Below, one piece after another: positions 15,173 through 22,729 of a stretch of 22,729 nt of DNA (the first letter of the stretch is position 1; every line of letters begins with the position of its first letter). The position numbers and the translations under genes are program-made. Source of the DNA: JAAXZI01 sp045863575 (GTDB lineage Bacteria > Planctomycetota > Phycisphaerae > UBA1845 > PWPN01); the NCBI GenBank assembly GCA_045863575.1, contig BTUC01000062.1, forward strand, positions 1 to 22,729, read 5' to 3'. Below the pieces are notes generated by a model. The model was given only the letters and a program-made list of their open reading frames with translations. It did not search any database and had not been told where the DNA came from.

Positions 15173-16369
15173 TCAGTAACGCAGCCTTTTGTTCAGCCAG
15201 CATGCCGGCGGTACCAGCCGCTCGAGAACGTCTGCGATCCGGGGCCCCGCCAGTCCGTCTCCGTATAAGGAGCGTCCGTCATTTCCCAGTCGACGAACAA
15301 GAGCCTGACGGATTGCCGTCTCCGCATCACTCACCCGCAGGCCACAATCGATAACCCCAGGTCCACAAGGCAGCCGCCCCTCCTGCCGCTGGCCGACATT
15401 GACCGCACAGATCCCCAGGCTCGCCGATTCGATGATGCCGCTGGATGAGTTGCCGACCAGAACGGAAGCATTTGAGGCCAGGAGCAGGTAGTCGGCGCGC
15501 GTGCAGGAGTGATGAAAGACCCAGCCGTAACGTCGCGTCCAGCCGTGGACAGCCTCCAGGATGCCGTCATGGCCCGGGTCGCTGTTGGGACCGATAATGA
15601 CTCCGTCAAGGCCACACCGGCGGACTGCACGAAGAATGGCGAGCATCACCTTCTGCTCGCGGCGGGCACCCAGTCCGCTGGGGTGCTGAAGTATGACGGC
15701 GTACCGTTTGCCGATTACCCCAAGCAAAGCCTTGAGTCGATGCTCGCGGGCGGCACGCTCCTGGTCCGCAGCGGCTCGGAAAGCCCGAATATCATCGAGA
15801 CCAGGAGCCCCCACCTGGTGGATCCGAAAGGCCTCCTCGCCCATGCGCCGCAACCGCCGGCCGGCATCGGCCGAGGCCACCAGGTGAACGTGGGCCAGCC
15901 GGGTGATGGCGTTTCTCAGGCTGTCGTCCACATCGCCGGTTGCCCGGTCACCGCCATGAATGTGAGCCAGCAGCCGTCGCCCCGTAACCGCCGCACAGGC
16001 CCCCGCCAGCGCCTCGATGCGATCACCTAAGACCACGACAATCTCGCTCTCGAAACGATCCACTGCCCGGGCGATGCCGGCGATTCCGCGGGCCAAGGCC
16101 TGGGGTTCCTCACTCGGATGGTCACGGCCGGATTGCATCCGGACAGTGGCATCCACCCGCCAGCCGGCCTTCCGGATGTGATCAATCGTGCGGCCAAATT
16201 TCGGCAGCAGGTGTGTCCCCGTGACAATCAGGCGGGTCTGCATACGGCGACGCGCCCCGAGTGCACGCAGCACCGGCTCAAGGAGGCCAAATTCAGCTCG
16301 GGCGCCGGTGATAACGGCGATTCGGCGATTTCCAGAGGCTCTTCCGGTCTGGGATCGGCGTCGCAACAT
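15173..16369 (-). CDS. neuC: Hydrolysing UDP-N-acetylglucosamine 2-epimerase family protein (NeuC/LegG-like)
   Basis: The 398-residue protein belongs to the UDP-GlcNAc 2-epimerase superfamily with two Rossmann-like domains. It shows TGARAEFGLLEPVL near the N-terminus, VTGTHLLPKFG, VVVLGDRIEALAG, HIHGGD followed by DDSLRNAITRLAHVH, and VGNSSSGIIES in the nucleotide-binding half. The hydrolysing members release UDP and give N-acetylmannosamine (NeuC) or its 2,4-diacetamido analogue (LegG), the sugar used by the next enzyme. The ATG at 16369 is five bases after the neuB stop; a TTG at 16393 inside neuB is a less likely start. Order and spacing show that it is the third gene of a neuA-neuB-neuC operon. 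Which of the two substrates it uses cannot be decided here. Confidence 0.85.
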   Translation of the reverse strand: MLRRRSQTGRASGNRRIAVITGARAEFGLLEPVLRALGARRRMQTRLIVTGTHLLPKFGRTIDHIRKAGWRVDATVRMQSGRDHPSEEPQALARGIAGIARAVDRFESEIVVVLGDRIEALAGACAAVTGRRLLAHIHGGDRATGDVDDSLRNAITRLAHVHLVASADAGRRLRRMGEEAFRIHQVGAPGLDDIRAFRAAADQERAAREHRLKALLGVIGKRYAVILQHPSGLGARREQKVMLAILRAVRRCGLDGVIIGPNSDPGHDGILEAVHGWTRRYGWVFHHSCTRADYLLLASNASVLVGNSSSGIIESASLGICAVNVGQRQEGRLPCGPGVIDCGLRVSDAETAIRQALVRRLGNDGRSLYGDGLAGPRIADVLERLVPPACWLNKRLRY

Positions 16370-16374
16370 GAGCG

Positions 16375-17445
16375 TTATGAGATCGCGTCCCAAGTCAGGG
16401 CGGTGTCGGCGGAAATGGGACAGGCCGCACGACGGCCGATGAGACGGTCGATGTCCATGGGGGCGATGCCCCCGCCGGGACGCTTCACGGTGAGCATGGC
16501 CCGCGTCAGTGTCTCGCCGGGACCAACGTCGCAGGCGGCCACCACGCTGCCGCGGGCGAGGGATCGGATCTCACGCTGACTGGGGGACGCTTCGATCTGA
16601 CCGTCACCCATCAGACCTTCGGCCCTGCGGATGTGGCGGATGTACTCGGCGAGCGTCTTCGGCTCCAGCGAGAAGGCGTGGTCCGGGCCGCGGCGGCTGC
16701 GATCGAGCGTGAGGTGTTTCTCAATGATGTAGGCGCCCGCGGCCACCGCGTAACCGCCGATCGCGAGGGACTCCGTGTGGTCGCTGAAACCGCTGATGCA
16801 GTCGAAGGTTCGTGCCAGCGTCCCGATGGCGGCCAGGTTGGCTTCCTCTTCAGCGGCCGGGTAGCTGCTGACGCAGTGCAGCAAGGCAAGTGGCCCCCCA
16901 CCCGCCCCACGGAAGCGCCCCACGCCAGCCTTCACCTCGGCCAGATCTGCCGCACCTGTAGAGGCGATGACCGGCAGTTGGGTCGCCGCGGCGGCATCGA
17001 GGAGATCACCGTTCACGATGTCCGGAGACGCCAGTTTGAGGGCCCGCACCGGCATGGATGCCAGGAAACGAAGATCCTCGACCGAAAAAGGCGTGGCCAG
17101 GAATTCGATGCCCTGCTCCCCGGCGTATTGGGCCAGCGCCGCGAAGTCGTCCCAGCTCAACTCGAGTCGGGAAAGCAGCTCGTGCTGCGTGTGGGCCTCG
17201 ACCGCCGCCTTCTGATAGGCGGCGGTCGGAGCGTTGCGGGTGACCAGACGGTTTGCCGAGAACACCTGAAACTTGACCGCGTCGGCATTGGCCTCAGCCG
17301 CGGCATGGACCAATTCCCGAGCCAGATTCATCTCGCCGTCGTGATTCACACCCGCCTCAGCGATGACGTAGGTCGGCCACCCGAGACCGATCGCGGCAGA
17401 GCCGATCTGGAAGCGGGATGAATCAGGATGGAGCGGTGTGCTCAT
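16375..17445 (-). CDS. neuB: Nonulosonic acid synthase (N-acetylneuraminate or legionaminate synthase)
   Basis: The 356-residue enzyme condenses an N-acetylated mannosamine-type sugar with phosphoenolpyruvate to make a nine-carbon sialic-acid-like sugar. The TIM-barrel domain (about 20-270) has AEAGVNHDG, ADAVKFQVF, SSYP, GFSDHT and EKHLTLD followed by GPDHAFSLEP, all standard for NeuB. The C-terminal SAF (antifreeze-like) domain (about 295-356) ends with IDRLIGRRA. Length equals that of typical NeuB/LegI. The ATG at 17445 overlaps the neuA stop in ATGA, so the genes are translationally coupled. The YQKAAVEAHTQHELL stretch recalls legionaminate synthases, but this is a weak hint. Confidence 0.93.
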   Translation of the reverse strand: MSTPLHPDSSRFQIGSAAIGLGWPTYVIAEAGVNHDGEMNLARELVHAAAEANADAVKFQVFSANRLVTRNAPTAAYQKAAVEAHTQHELLSRLELSWDDFAALAQYAGEQGIEFLATPFSVEDLRFLASMPVRALKLASPDIVNGDLLDAAAATQLPVIASTGAADLAEVKAGVGRFRGAGGGPLALLHCVSSYPAAEEEANLAAIGTLARTFDCISGFSDHTESLAIGGYAVAAGAYIIEKHLTLDRSRRGPDHAFSLEPKTLAEYIRHIRRAEGLMGDGQIEASPSQREIRSLARGSVVAACDVGPGETLTRAMLTVKRPGGGIAPMDIDRLIGRRAACPISADTALTWDAIS

Positions 17446-18218
17446 GATCGCTGTCTCAATCCGATGGCGGCCGTACAGGCCCGACGCCGCGTGCCGGCCG
17501 TGGGAAAGTCGGCAATGACCGCCTCACTGCGTACCCGCAGGACGGCCTCGGCCACATAGAAGTCCGTGAGCGTGTCGATGTCCACGCAGTCCTCGTGGAC
17601 GACGGCCTCGCCATAATCGCCCAGGTAGGCAGTCGGGTTGGCTTGTCCGGCCGGATCCATCAGCCGCTCGCGGCGAGCCACAACCACCGCGCCATCAAGA
17701 AGATAAAGCTGCTCGAGATCCTGCCGTCGCACGATGTTGTTGGGGCGATACTGCTGCATGCGGCCGTCGTCGAGACGGTACATCCAGTCGGGGTGAAACT
17801 TACCCACCGCGGCCACGGTCTGGACCGAGTCGCAGCCGGTCGATACCAGCCGATCGACGCATTGATCGATGATGCCCTCCGCCCGGATGGGAATGTTGCC
17901 ACCGAGCACCACCACGGTGTCCACCCGCAGACCGGTGGCCTCCTCATACGTGGTCACGGCATGACGGGTGGCGTCCTGGGCGTTGGCGGTATCGCTGGCC
18001 AGCTCCGGCGGACGCTGTACGAGAAAAAGCCCGGCCGCGCGCCCAATGGCAGCGGCGCGAGCGGAATCGGTACTCAGGATGATTTCGTCGACGTACCGGC
18101 TCTGCTGCGCGTGGCCGATGGTGTAGCTCAATACCGGCCGACCGCAAAGAGGTAGCACGCATTTGTCCGGCAGGCCCTTCGAGCCCGCCCGCACCAGGAT
18201 GACCGCGACGGTATGCAT
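17442..18218 (-). CDS. neuA: CMP-nonulosonic acid synthetase (acylneuraminate cytidylyltransferase)
   Basis: This 258-residue cytoplasmic enzyme activates the nonulosonic acid with CTP to give the CMP-sugar used by glycosyltransferases. The N-terminal nucleotide-binding motif is VRAGSKGLPDK (residues 9-19); further matches are DEIILSTDS and the metal-site segment CVDIDTLTDFYVAEAVL near the end. Where most synthetases have a QPTSPLR motif, this one reads LGGNIPIR, so it belongs to a divergent subgroup. It is the first gene of the operon, and its stop overlaps the neuB start. No good ribosome-binding site precedes 18218, and I could not find a clear promoter in the gap that holds the repeat at 18290-18417. 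Confidence 0.88.
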   Translation of the reverse strand: MHTVAVILVRAGSKGLPDKCVLPLCGRPVLSYTIGHAQQSRYVDEIILSTDSARAAAIGRAAGLFLVQRPPELASDTANAQDATRHAVTTYEEATGLRVDTVVVLGGNIPIRAEGIIDQCVDRLVSTGCDSVQTVAAVGKFHPDWMYRLDDGRMQQYRPNNIVRRQDLEQLYLLDGAVVVARRERLMDPAGQANPTAYLGDYGEAVVHEDCVDIDTLTDFYVAEAVLRVRSEAVIADFPTAGTRRRACTAAIGLRQRS

Positions 18219-18289
18219 GGAGAATGCATCGGCGTGGTTACCGGGCCATCTTGAGCTGCGCCCCTATGCAGGTGTGTCCTTTACCACGT

Positions 18290-18417
18290 GGCGTGTGCCA
18301 CTGCTCTGTGAGCAGTGCGGGTGGTGAGCGGGTCGTCCGTGGTCTTAAGCACTGCTGACACGCCTTCGCGGGGCATCGCCCAGCTTCGCCGTTGCGAGCA
18401 CAGCAGTGGCACACGCC
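18290..18417. repeat. Palindromic intergenic element with perfect 16-bp terminal inverted repeats
   Basis: GGCGTGTGCCACTGCT (18290-18305) is repeated in perfect inverse orientation at 18402-18417, enclosing 96 bp. The left end also forms its own hairpin, CACTGCT-CTGTG-AGCAGTG (18299-18317). The inner part contains no coding sequence that I believe in. It resembles a small non-autonomous mobile repeat or a REP/BIME-type element, and a shorter degenerate relative lies at 10998-11068. It fills much of the 380-bp gap between neuA and the PKD-repeat gene; the rest of that gap holds the terminator and nothing else that I see. Confidence 0.75.
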
Positions 18418-18516
18418 GGGGACCACCTGGGCTGCTGCGACAACCTACAAGCCGGAGCCGGGTTATGCCGGTGCGAAGCAGGTATGCCAGGCACGACAGT
18501 CCTGAAGAGGCCTCGC

Positions 18517-18552
18517 AAAATGCAACAGCCGGCACTCCAGGCCGGCCGCTGC
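18517..18552 (-). terminator. Rho-independent terminator after the PKD/Ig-repeat gene
   Basis: On the minus strand GCAGCGGCCGGC pairs with GCCGGCTGTTGC (12 pairs, two of them G-U) around a 7-base loop and is followed by ATTTTG. It lies about 50 bp after the stop of the PKD/Ig-repeat gene. The T-run is short, so strength is uncertain. Confidence 0.6.
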
Positions 18553-18599
18553 ATCGTTCCTAATTCGTGGGCTGCGGTCAGGTGGACGTCCAGGCCTCG

Positions 18600-20774
18600 T
18601 CAGAGGCCCAGGAAATCCTCCTGCGCTTTCGCGTTGCCGTTCACGTCGAGAACGCTTCCACCCACGCTGATCCGAACGTCTTCGCCATCCACCGGACCCG
18701 CGAAGGTGAGAATGACAGTGCGCCCGTCGTTCTGCAGAACTGCACTGGTTGGAGCAGATGCTTGAGTGATGTTTAGATAGTTAGCCTCTGTCTCCGCGGA
18801 CGTCTTGTCTACCACCTCGTTGAACTCGACGACTACCGCGTTGGGATCAACTCCTGACTCAACCGCAGTGGCCGTGGGCACCGCCACGTCTAGCGTGTTG
18901 TCGCTCACGTTGACCGCCGTGGTGCTGGTATTTGCCCCGCCGTTGATGTCGGTGATCGCATTAGTGGCAGTGAGCTGGGCACTCAGGGTATGGCCATTGG
19001 TGGATCCAAACGTCACCGTTACCACCTTGCCCGCAGAATCCAGCGCGGCGGCCGTCGCCGCTGAACCCGCGAGCGAGTAGTTGCCCACCGCGGTCGCAAC
19101 TGAACCCCGCAGGGTTTCGGAGAACGTCACGATCGCCTGGTAGGAGGTTGCGTTGGCGGCCCAGATCCGGGATGTGATCGTCGGCACCGTCGTGTCGGCG
19201 GTGTTGTCCTCCATAGCGGTCGCGGCGATGCTCGTATTCGCCTGGCCGTTGATGTCCGTGATGGCATTGGTCACCGTCAGCGTGTCCGTCGTCTCAAAGC
19301 CATCAGCCGGTCCGGCGAACGTCACGGTGACGATCTTTCCGGTCGTGTCCAGCGTTGGATTGGCGCCCACCACACCATCCAGCGTGTAGTTGGCCGCCGT
19401 CAGCGCCTGCGTCCGCTCGAGGACCTCGCTGAACGTAACCACCGCCTGGTAAGTGGAGCCATTCGACGCCCACTTGCGGCTCGCGATCGTCGGTCCCGTG
19501 GTATCAGCGGCATTAACAGCCAGGGCCGTCGCCGCGGTGCTCGTGTTGGCTCGTCCATTGATGTCGAGCACGCTGTTGTTGACCGTCAGCGTGTCGGCCG
19601 TCCTCAAGCCGTTCGTCGTGGACCCGAAGGTGAGCGTCACGACGCGGCCGGTCGTATCCAGGGCCGCCGCCGTCGGGTTACGGATGTCCGCGCCGGCGTT
19701 GCCGGCGAGACTGTAGTTGGTCAACGTCGTGGCCGAGGCGCGGTCCAGCACCTCGCTGAACGTGACCACCGCCTGGTAGTTGGTGCCGCCGGATGCCCAC
19801 GTTCGGGTGGCAATGGTCGGAGAAGTCGTATCGTCGGCGTTGGCCGTCGGCGTGGCCGCGGCCGTGCTCGACGTGGCCTGGCCGTTGATGTCCTTGACCG
19901 CCGCAGCGACCGTCAGCGTGTCAGTCACGGCAAAACCACTGGCGCTGGCCGCGAACGTCAAGGTCACGATTCGCCCGGTGGCATCCAGCGTGGCGCCGGT
20001 GGCGGCCACGTTGGCGACCTTGTAGTTGGCGGCCGTGGTCGCCGAGGCGCGGTCCAAAACCTCGTTAAACGTGACGGTGAGCAGGTACGTCGTCTGGCCG
20101 TTGCCCCACACGCGGGAGCTGACCGCCGGTCCGTCGGAATCGTTCGTGTTGGCATCGGGGGCAGTTGCGGTGGTGCTCGTGTTGGACCGTCCGTTGATGT
20201 CCTTCACGCCGCTCGAAACCGTGAGTGTGTCGGTCACCGCGAAGCCGTTCGTCGTCGTGCCGAACGTCAGGTTAACGGTCCGACCGGTGGCATCGAGAGC
20301 CGCCACCGTCGCGGTGTGACCGCCCAGGGTGTAGTTGCCGAGGGTCACTGCCGAGGCGCGGTCAAGAACCTCGCTGAAGGTGACGGCCACCTGGTAGGTG
20401 GTCTGACTGTCGCCCCAGGCCCGCGACGCAATCGTCGGGCCGGTGGTATCGGCCGAGTTGGCCGTCACGGCCGCGGTAGAGGCAGTGTTGACGGACAGGC
20501 TGTTGATGTCCCGTACGCTGGCAGCCACCGTCAGCGTGTCCGCCGTTCGGAAGCCGGAAGTGGTCGTGCTGAAAGTCAGGGTCACTACACGGCCGGTCTC
20601 ATCCAGGACGGCCGACGTGGGCAGGCGGCTGTCCGCTCCGGAATTGCCGGCCAGCGTGTAATTAGCCAGCGCCGTGGCAGTGGTATTGTCCACAACCTCG
20701 CTGAACGTGACGATGACCTGGTAGGACGTTTCGCCATTTCCCCAGACACGCGAGGCCACCGTCGGGCGGGTGGT
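18600..20774 (-). repeat. Seven tandem coding repeats in the PKD/Ig-repeat gene
   Basis: Repeat boundaries, taken at the 'TT.PTI.SR.W' motif, begin near 20774, 20447, 20138, 19829, 19502, 19193 and 18887. Lengths are 109, 103, 103, 109, 103, 102 and 95 codons. The second to fifth are the most alike; the last has diverged. An eighth, more distant repeat precedes them from about 21083. Confidence 0.85.
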
Positions 20775-21689
20775 ATCGAGGGAATTGACGGCCGGAGCGC
20801 GATTGCTGAGCGCGGAAACGGCCGCGCCGGTGGCGCTCTTCAGGCCGTTGGAGACACTCAGATCAAAGGTCGTACTGGTGGACAACGGCCCATCGAAGAC
20901 CAGCGTCACGGTCTGATTGTCGGCCGAGAGCGTGGCCGAATCCGGTGTTGTCGTGGTGCCGTGAATGCGATAGTTGGCGACATTCTGAGCGCTGATCGGG
21001 TCCAGGGCCTGATCGAAGCTTGCGATCACCGTGTAACCGGAGGTTGAGTTGGCGCCCCAGGTGATCGAGGACAAGCCGGCAGACTGCACGGCCGTGACCA
21101 CGACCGTATCGCTGGACCGGACTCCCTCGCTGTCGGTGACGGTCAGTGTGAACGTGAATGAGCCGAGCTGGCTGGGTGTAAACGTCGGGCGGGCGCTCTG
21201 GTTCGAGGAAAGCCCCGTGGATGGCTGCCACTCGTAGAAATAGGTGCCGGTACCGCCGGTGGCCGACCCCTGGAGCGTCACCGTGCTACCCAAACCAACC
21301 ACGAGGTCGGGACCGGCGTTAGCCATCAACGGATTGCTGCTGGCCACCACGGTGATCGTGACCGTGTCACTGCCGGAGTTGCCCAGGGCGTCCGTGACCG
21401 TGAAGGTGAGCGTATATGTGCCGGCGGCCGTCGGCGTGAACACAGGGTTGGTGCGGGTTGGATCGCTGAGACCGGCCGTCGGCGTCCAGGCATAGGTGAC
21501 GGGATTCTGACTTTCCAGGGAGGTCTGTGCCGAGCCCTGGAGGGTGTGACTCGCACCCAGCGTAATGGTGGCATCCGCTCCCGCGGAGACGGTCAGCTCG
21601 GCCGGCTCCATAATGCAGGTGGCACCCATCAGGCCCACAAAGGTCGTTACGATCGCCACGAGCGCGATCCAAGCTGCCCGGCCAGTCAT
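18600..21689 (-). CDS. Exported repeat protein with two PKD domains and eight tandem Ig-like repeats
   Basis: The 1029-residue protein begins with a signal sequence. A Cys at residue 25 (LMGATC) suggests a lipoprotein, although the lipobox is not canonical. Two PKD-type domains follow (about 30-115 and 120-202). Each ends in the typical 'YTLTFTVTD..G..s.Dtv.vtV' strand pattern. Then comes one divergent and seven clear Ig-like repeats of about 95-109 residues to the C-terminus, built on 'W....t.Yqv.VTFsEvlD...a....NYtl...' and 'tDTLTV...v.DInG'. Repeats of this kind form rods or adhesive surface structures. No dockerin, PEP-CTERM or other sorting tail is seen. The start at 21689 has AAGGAG six bases upstream; the open frame continues to 21803 without another good start. 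A terminator lies at 18517-18552. Its target is unknown. Confidence 0.87.
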   Translation of the reverse strand: MTGRAAWIALVAIVTTFVGLMGATCIMEPAELTVSAGADATITLGASHTLQGSAQTSLESQNPVTYAWTPTAGLSDPTRTNPVFTPTAAGTYTLTFTVTDALGNSGSDTVTITVVASSNPLMANAGPDLVVGLGSTVTLQGSATGGTGTYFYEWQPSTGLSSNQSARPTFTPSQLGSFTFTLTVTDSEGVRSSDTVVVTAVQSAGLSSITWGANSTSGYTVIASFDQALDPISAQNVANYRIHGTTTTPDSATLSADNQTVTLVFDGPLSTSTTFDLSVSNGLKSATGAAVSALSNRAPAVNSLDTTRPTVASRVWGNGETSYQVIVTFSEVVDNTTATALANYTLAGNSGADSRLPTSAVLDETGRVVTLTFSTTTSGFRTADTLTVAASVRDINSLSVNTASTAAVTANSADTTGPTIASRAWGDSQTTYQVAVTFSEVLDRASAVTLGNYTLGGHTATVAALDATGRTVNLTFGTTTNGFAVTDTLTVSSGVKDINGRSNTSTTATAPDANTNDSDGPAVSSRVWGNGQTTYLLTVTFNEVLDRASATTAANYKVANVAATGATLDATGRIVTLTFAASASGFAVTDTLTVAAAVKDINGQATSSTAAATPTANADDTTSPTIATRTWASGGTNYQAVVTFSEVLDRASATTLTNYSLAGNAGADIRNPTAAALDTTGRVVTLTFGSTTNGLRTADTLTVNNSVLDINGRANTSTAATALAVNAADTTGPTIASRKWASNGSTYQAVVTFSEVLERTQALTAANYTLDGVVGANPTLDTTGKIVTVTFAGPADGFETTDTLTVTNAITDINGQANTSIAATAMEDNTADTTVPTITSRIWAANATSYQAIVTFSETLRGSVATAVGNYSLAGSAATAAALDSAGKVVTVTFGSTNGHTLSAQLTATNAITDINGGANTSTTAVNVSDNTLDVAVPTATAVESGVDPNAVVVEFNEVVDKTSAETEANYLNITQASAPTSAVLQNDGRTVILTFAGPVDGEDVRISVGGSVLDVNGNAKAQEDFLGL

Positions 21690-21923
21690 GTTGTTCTCCT
21701 TGCGAACAGGGTCCCCGGCTGAGTTACGCGACAATGTATCGGCCACCCCGCAGTGTCGGCTGGACCGCGATTGGTCTTTCAAGGTGAACCTGAGCCGCGC
21801 CACTCACGTGGGTGGAATTGTCGCGCCGTTGAGGTGACGCGTCAAGATGAGCTGCCGCGGGGAAGGCTCCACAGCCAGCCCGGGATGGAGGCGTTCACAA
21901 CCACTGATGCCAGCGAAGCATGA

Positions 21924-22361
21924 GTCAGCGCTGTTCATGGCGGCGGGTTGAGAACGGGCAACAAAGAAATGTTCAGCCCCAAAGCCCTGAGGCTGGCGGA
22001 AAGAGGCTATGCAGTTGCGGCTGTGAATTACCGGCTCAGCCCGGACCACTATTTGCCAGCCCAGATTCACGACGTCAAGGCGGCAATGAACTCGCCTCTC
22101 TTTGTGTCCCGATCAATTACGTGTCACGGGGCGATCCGCCGTTTCTACTGCTGATCGGGGATCGGGACAGGACCCCGGAAGGAGTTGCAGATCACCAGCG
22201 CTTCCACAGGGGCCCTCCAGGATCAGGGCGTCGATGCTCTGCTGACCATTGTGCCAGGGGCCGGTCACGGGGAGTGCTTCGACCGCAGATTTGACGAGAT
22301 CGCGACCTTCCTTGACAGACCTCTCCTGCCCGACTCCCCGGCCGGAAAGCAAAGAGACTGA
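21924..22361 (+). pseudogene. Broken alpha/beta-hydrolase (BD-FAE/esterase-like) gene
   Basis: Remnants of one hydrolase appear in order but in different frames. Frame 1 starts after a stop at 21921 with the oxyanion-hole HGGG at 21936-21947, then LAERGYAVAAVNYRLSPD and QIHDVKAA. A shifted frame gives VPINYVSRGDPPFLLLIGDRD (about 22106-22170). The first frame resumes with VDALLTIVPGAGHG and ends at a TGA (22359-22361). The GxSxG nucleophile segment that should lie between the first two pieces is missing, about 100 residues of family sequence, and no start region is recognisable upstream. HGGG, the Asp region and the catalytic His are still readable, so decay is fairly recent. Sequencing error could explain a frameshift but not the deletion. 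The flanks 21690-21923 and 22362-22590 show nothing else. Confidence 0.75.
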
Positions 22362-22590
22362 CGCCTTCTCGGCGACAGATAGACAGGAGACCACCTATAT
22401 CGATTTTAATCTGAAGATGTGGCACGGGATTTGAGTAACTCTCTTGGCAGAGGGCTCTTTTCGCGTTTTGTGGGGTCGGGACACGTGGCCGTACCCGCTG
22501 TGATGTGTCATTTCACCCAGTCGGCTGCGCCACGCCACTCAAGGATGATTTCGTTCGCTCCACAGAATTCTGGCTGGAAGGAGGCCCTCC

Positions 22591-22729
22591 GTGTCGCGCT
22601 GTTTCCTGTCCGCCGTCATTGGCCGTCGCGCCTGCATCGCAACTTCACTCTTGCTCGTTCTGCTCAGCGCCTCTCCGCTGTGGGGGCGGTTCAAGATTCG
22701 CCAGGCGTTCTTTGATGCTTATCCTGAAG
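22591..22729 (+). CDS. N-terminus of a secreted protein, cut by the window edge
   Basis: A GTG at 22591 is preceded by AAGGAGG at a seven-base spacing, the best ribosome-binding site in the window. It opens a frame with a clear signal peptide: basic GRRAC region, hydrophobic ATSLLLVLLSASPLWG and a likely cleavage site after residue 32. Only 46 codons are present, ending in FKIRQAFFDAYPE, so the function cannot be named. Confidence 0.72.
   Translation, partial: MSRCFLSAVIGRRACIATSLLLVLLSASPLWGRFKIRQAFFDAYPE

Noticed and set aside
18281..18535. Short open frames across the palindromic element (60-84 codons)
   Set aside because: They arise from the inverted repeat, have no ribosome-binding site and no protein family.
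1..22729. CRISPR array, tRNA genes, integrase or transposase genes
   Set aside because: Looked for on both strands; no regularly spaced repeats, tRNA-like T-loop sequences or recombinase motifs were found.

Overview
The window looks like a chromosomal piece of a high-GC bacterium, most likely a planctomycete of the Phycisphaerae type. I infer this from the large secreted protein with a C-terminal dockerin-like pair of Asp-rich loops, a PKD/Ig-repeat surface protein, the DapL-like aminotransferase and the general protein style. No rRNA, tRNA, CRISPR array, integrase or transposase gene was seen.

Left part (1-3.3 kb): on the minus strand lie a secreted PRC-barrel protein and a membrane-anchored PIN-TRAM protein, each with a recognisable sigma-70-type promoter. 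They are followed by the RNase P RNA gene rnpB (2732-3222, minus). The rnpB gene carries two closely related ~70-nt palindromic inserts, which lengthen two peripheral helices. This is the most unusual feature of the window.

Middle part (3.3-10.9 kb): on the plus strand, a quinone oxidoreductase and a CPA-type cation/proton antiporter with a TrkA-N domain form a pair. Converging on them is a four-gene minus-strand operon: ABC ATPase, FecCD permease, secreted NodB-like deacetylase and a small cupin. It has no substrate-binding protein nearby, and its first gene seems to be leaderless. Upstream of it is a DapL-like aminotransferase.

Right part (11-22.7 kb): a cell-surface region. It holds a secreted clan GH-A-like glycoside hydrolase whose catalytic domain appears nested inside a carbohydrate-binding fold, an HDOD signalling protein, a neuA-neuB-neuC nonulosonic-acid operon (start codons on the minus strand at 18218, 17445 and 16369), and a 1029-residue PKD/Ig-repeat exported protein. 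A broken alpha/beta-hydrolase gene and the first codons of another secreted protein end the window.

A second family of palindromic elements sits in two intergenic gaps (10998-11068 and 18290-18417). The surface proteins, the nonulosonic-acid genes and the deacetylase together suggest envelope or glycan work, but no shared regulation is visible.
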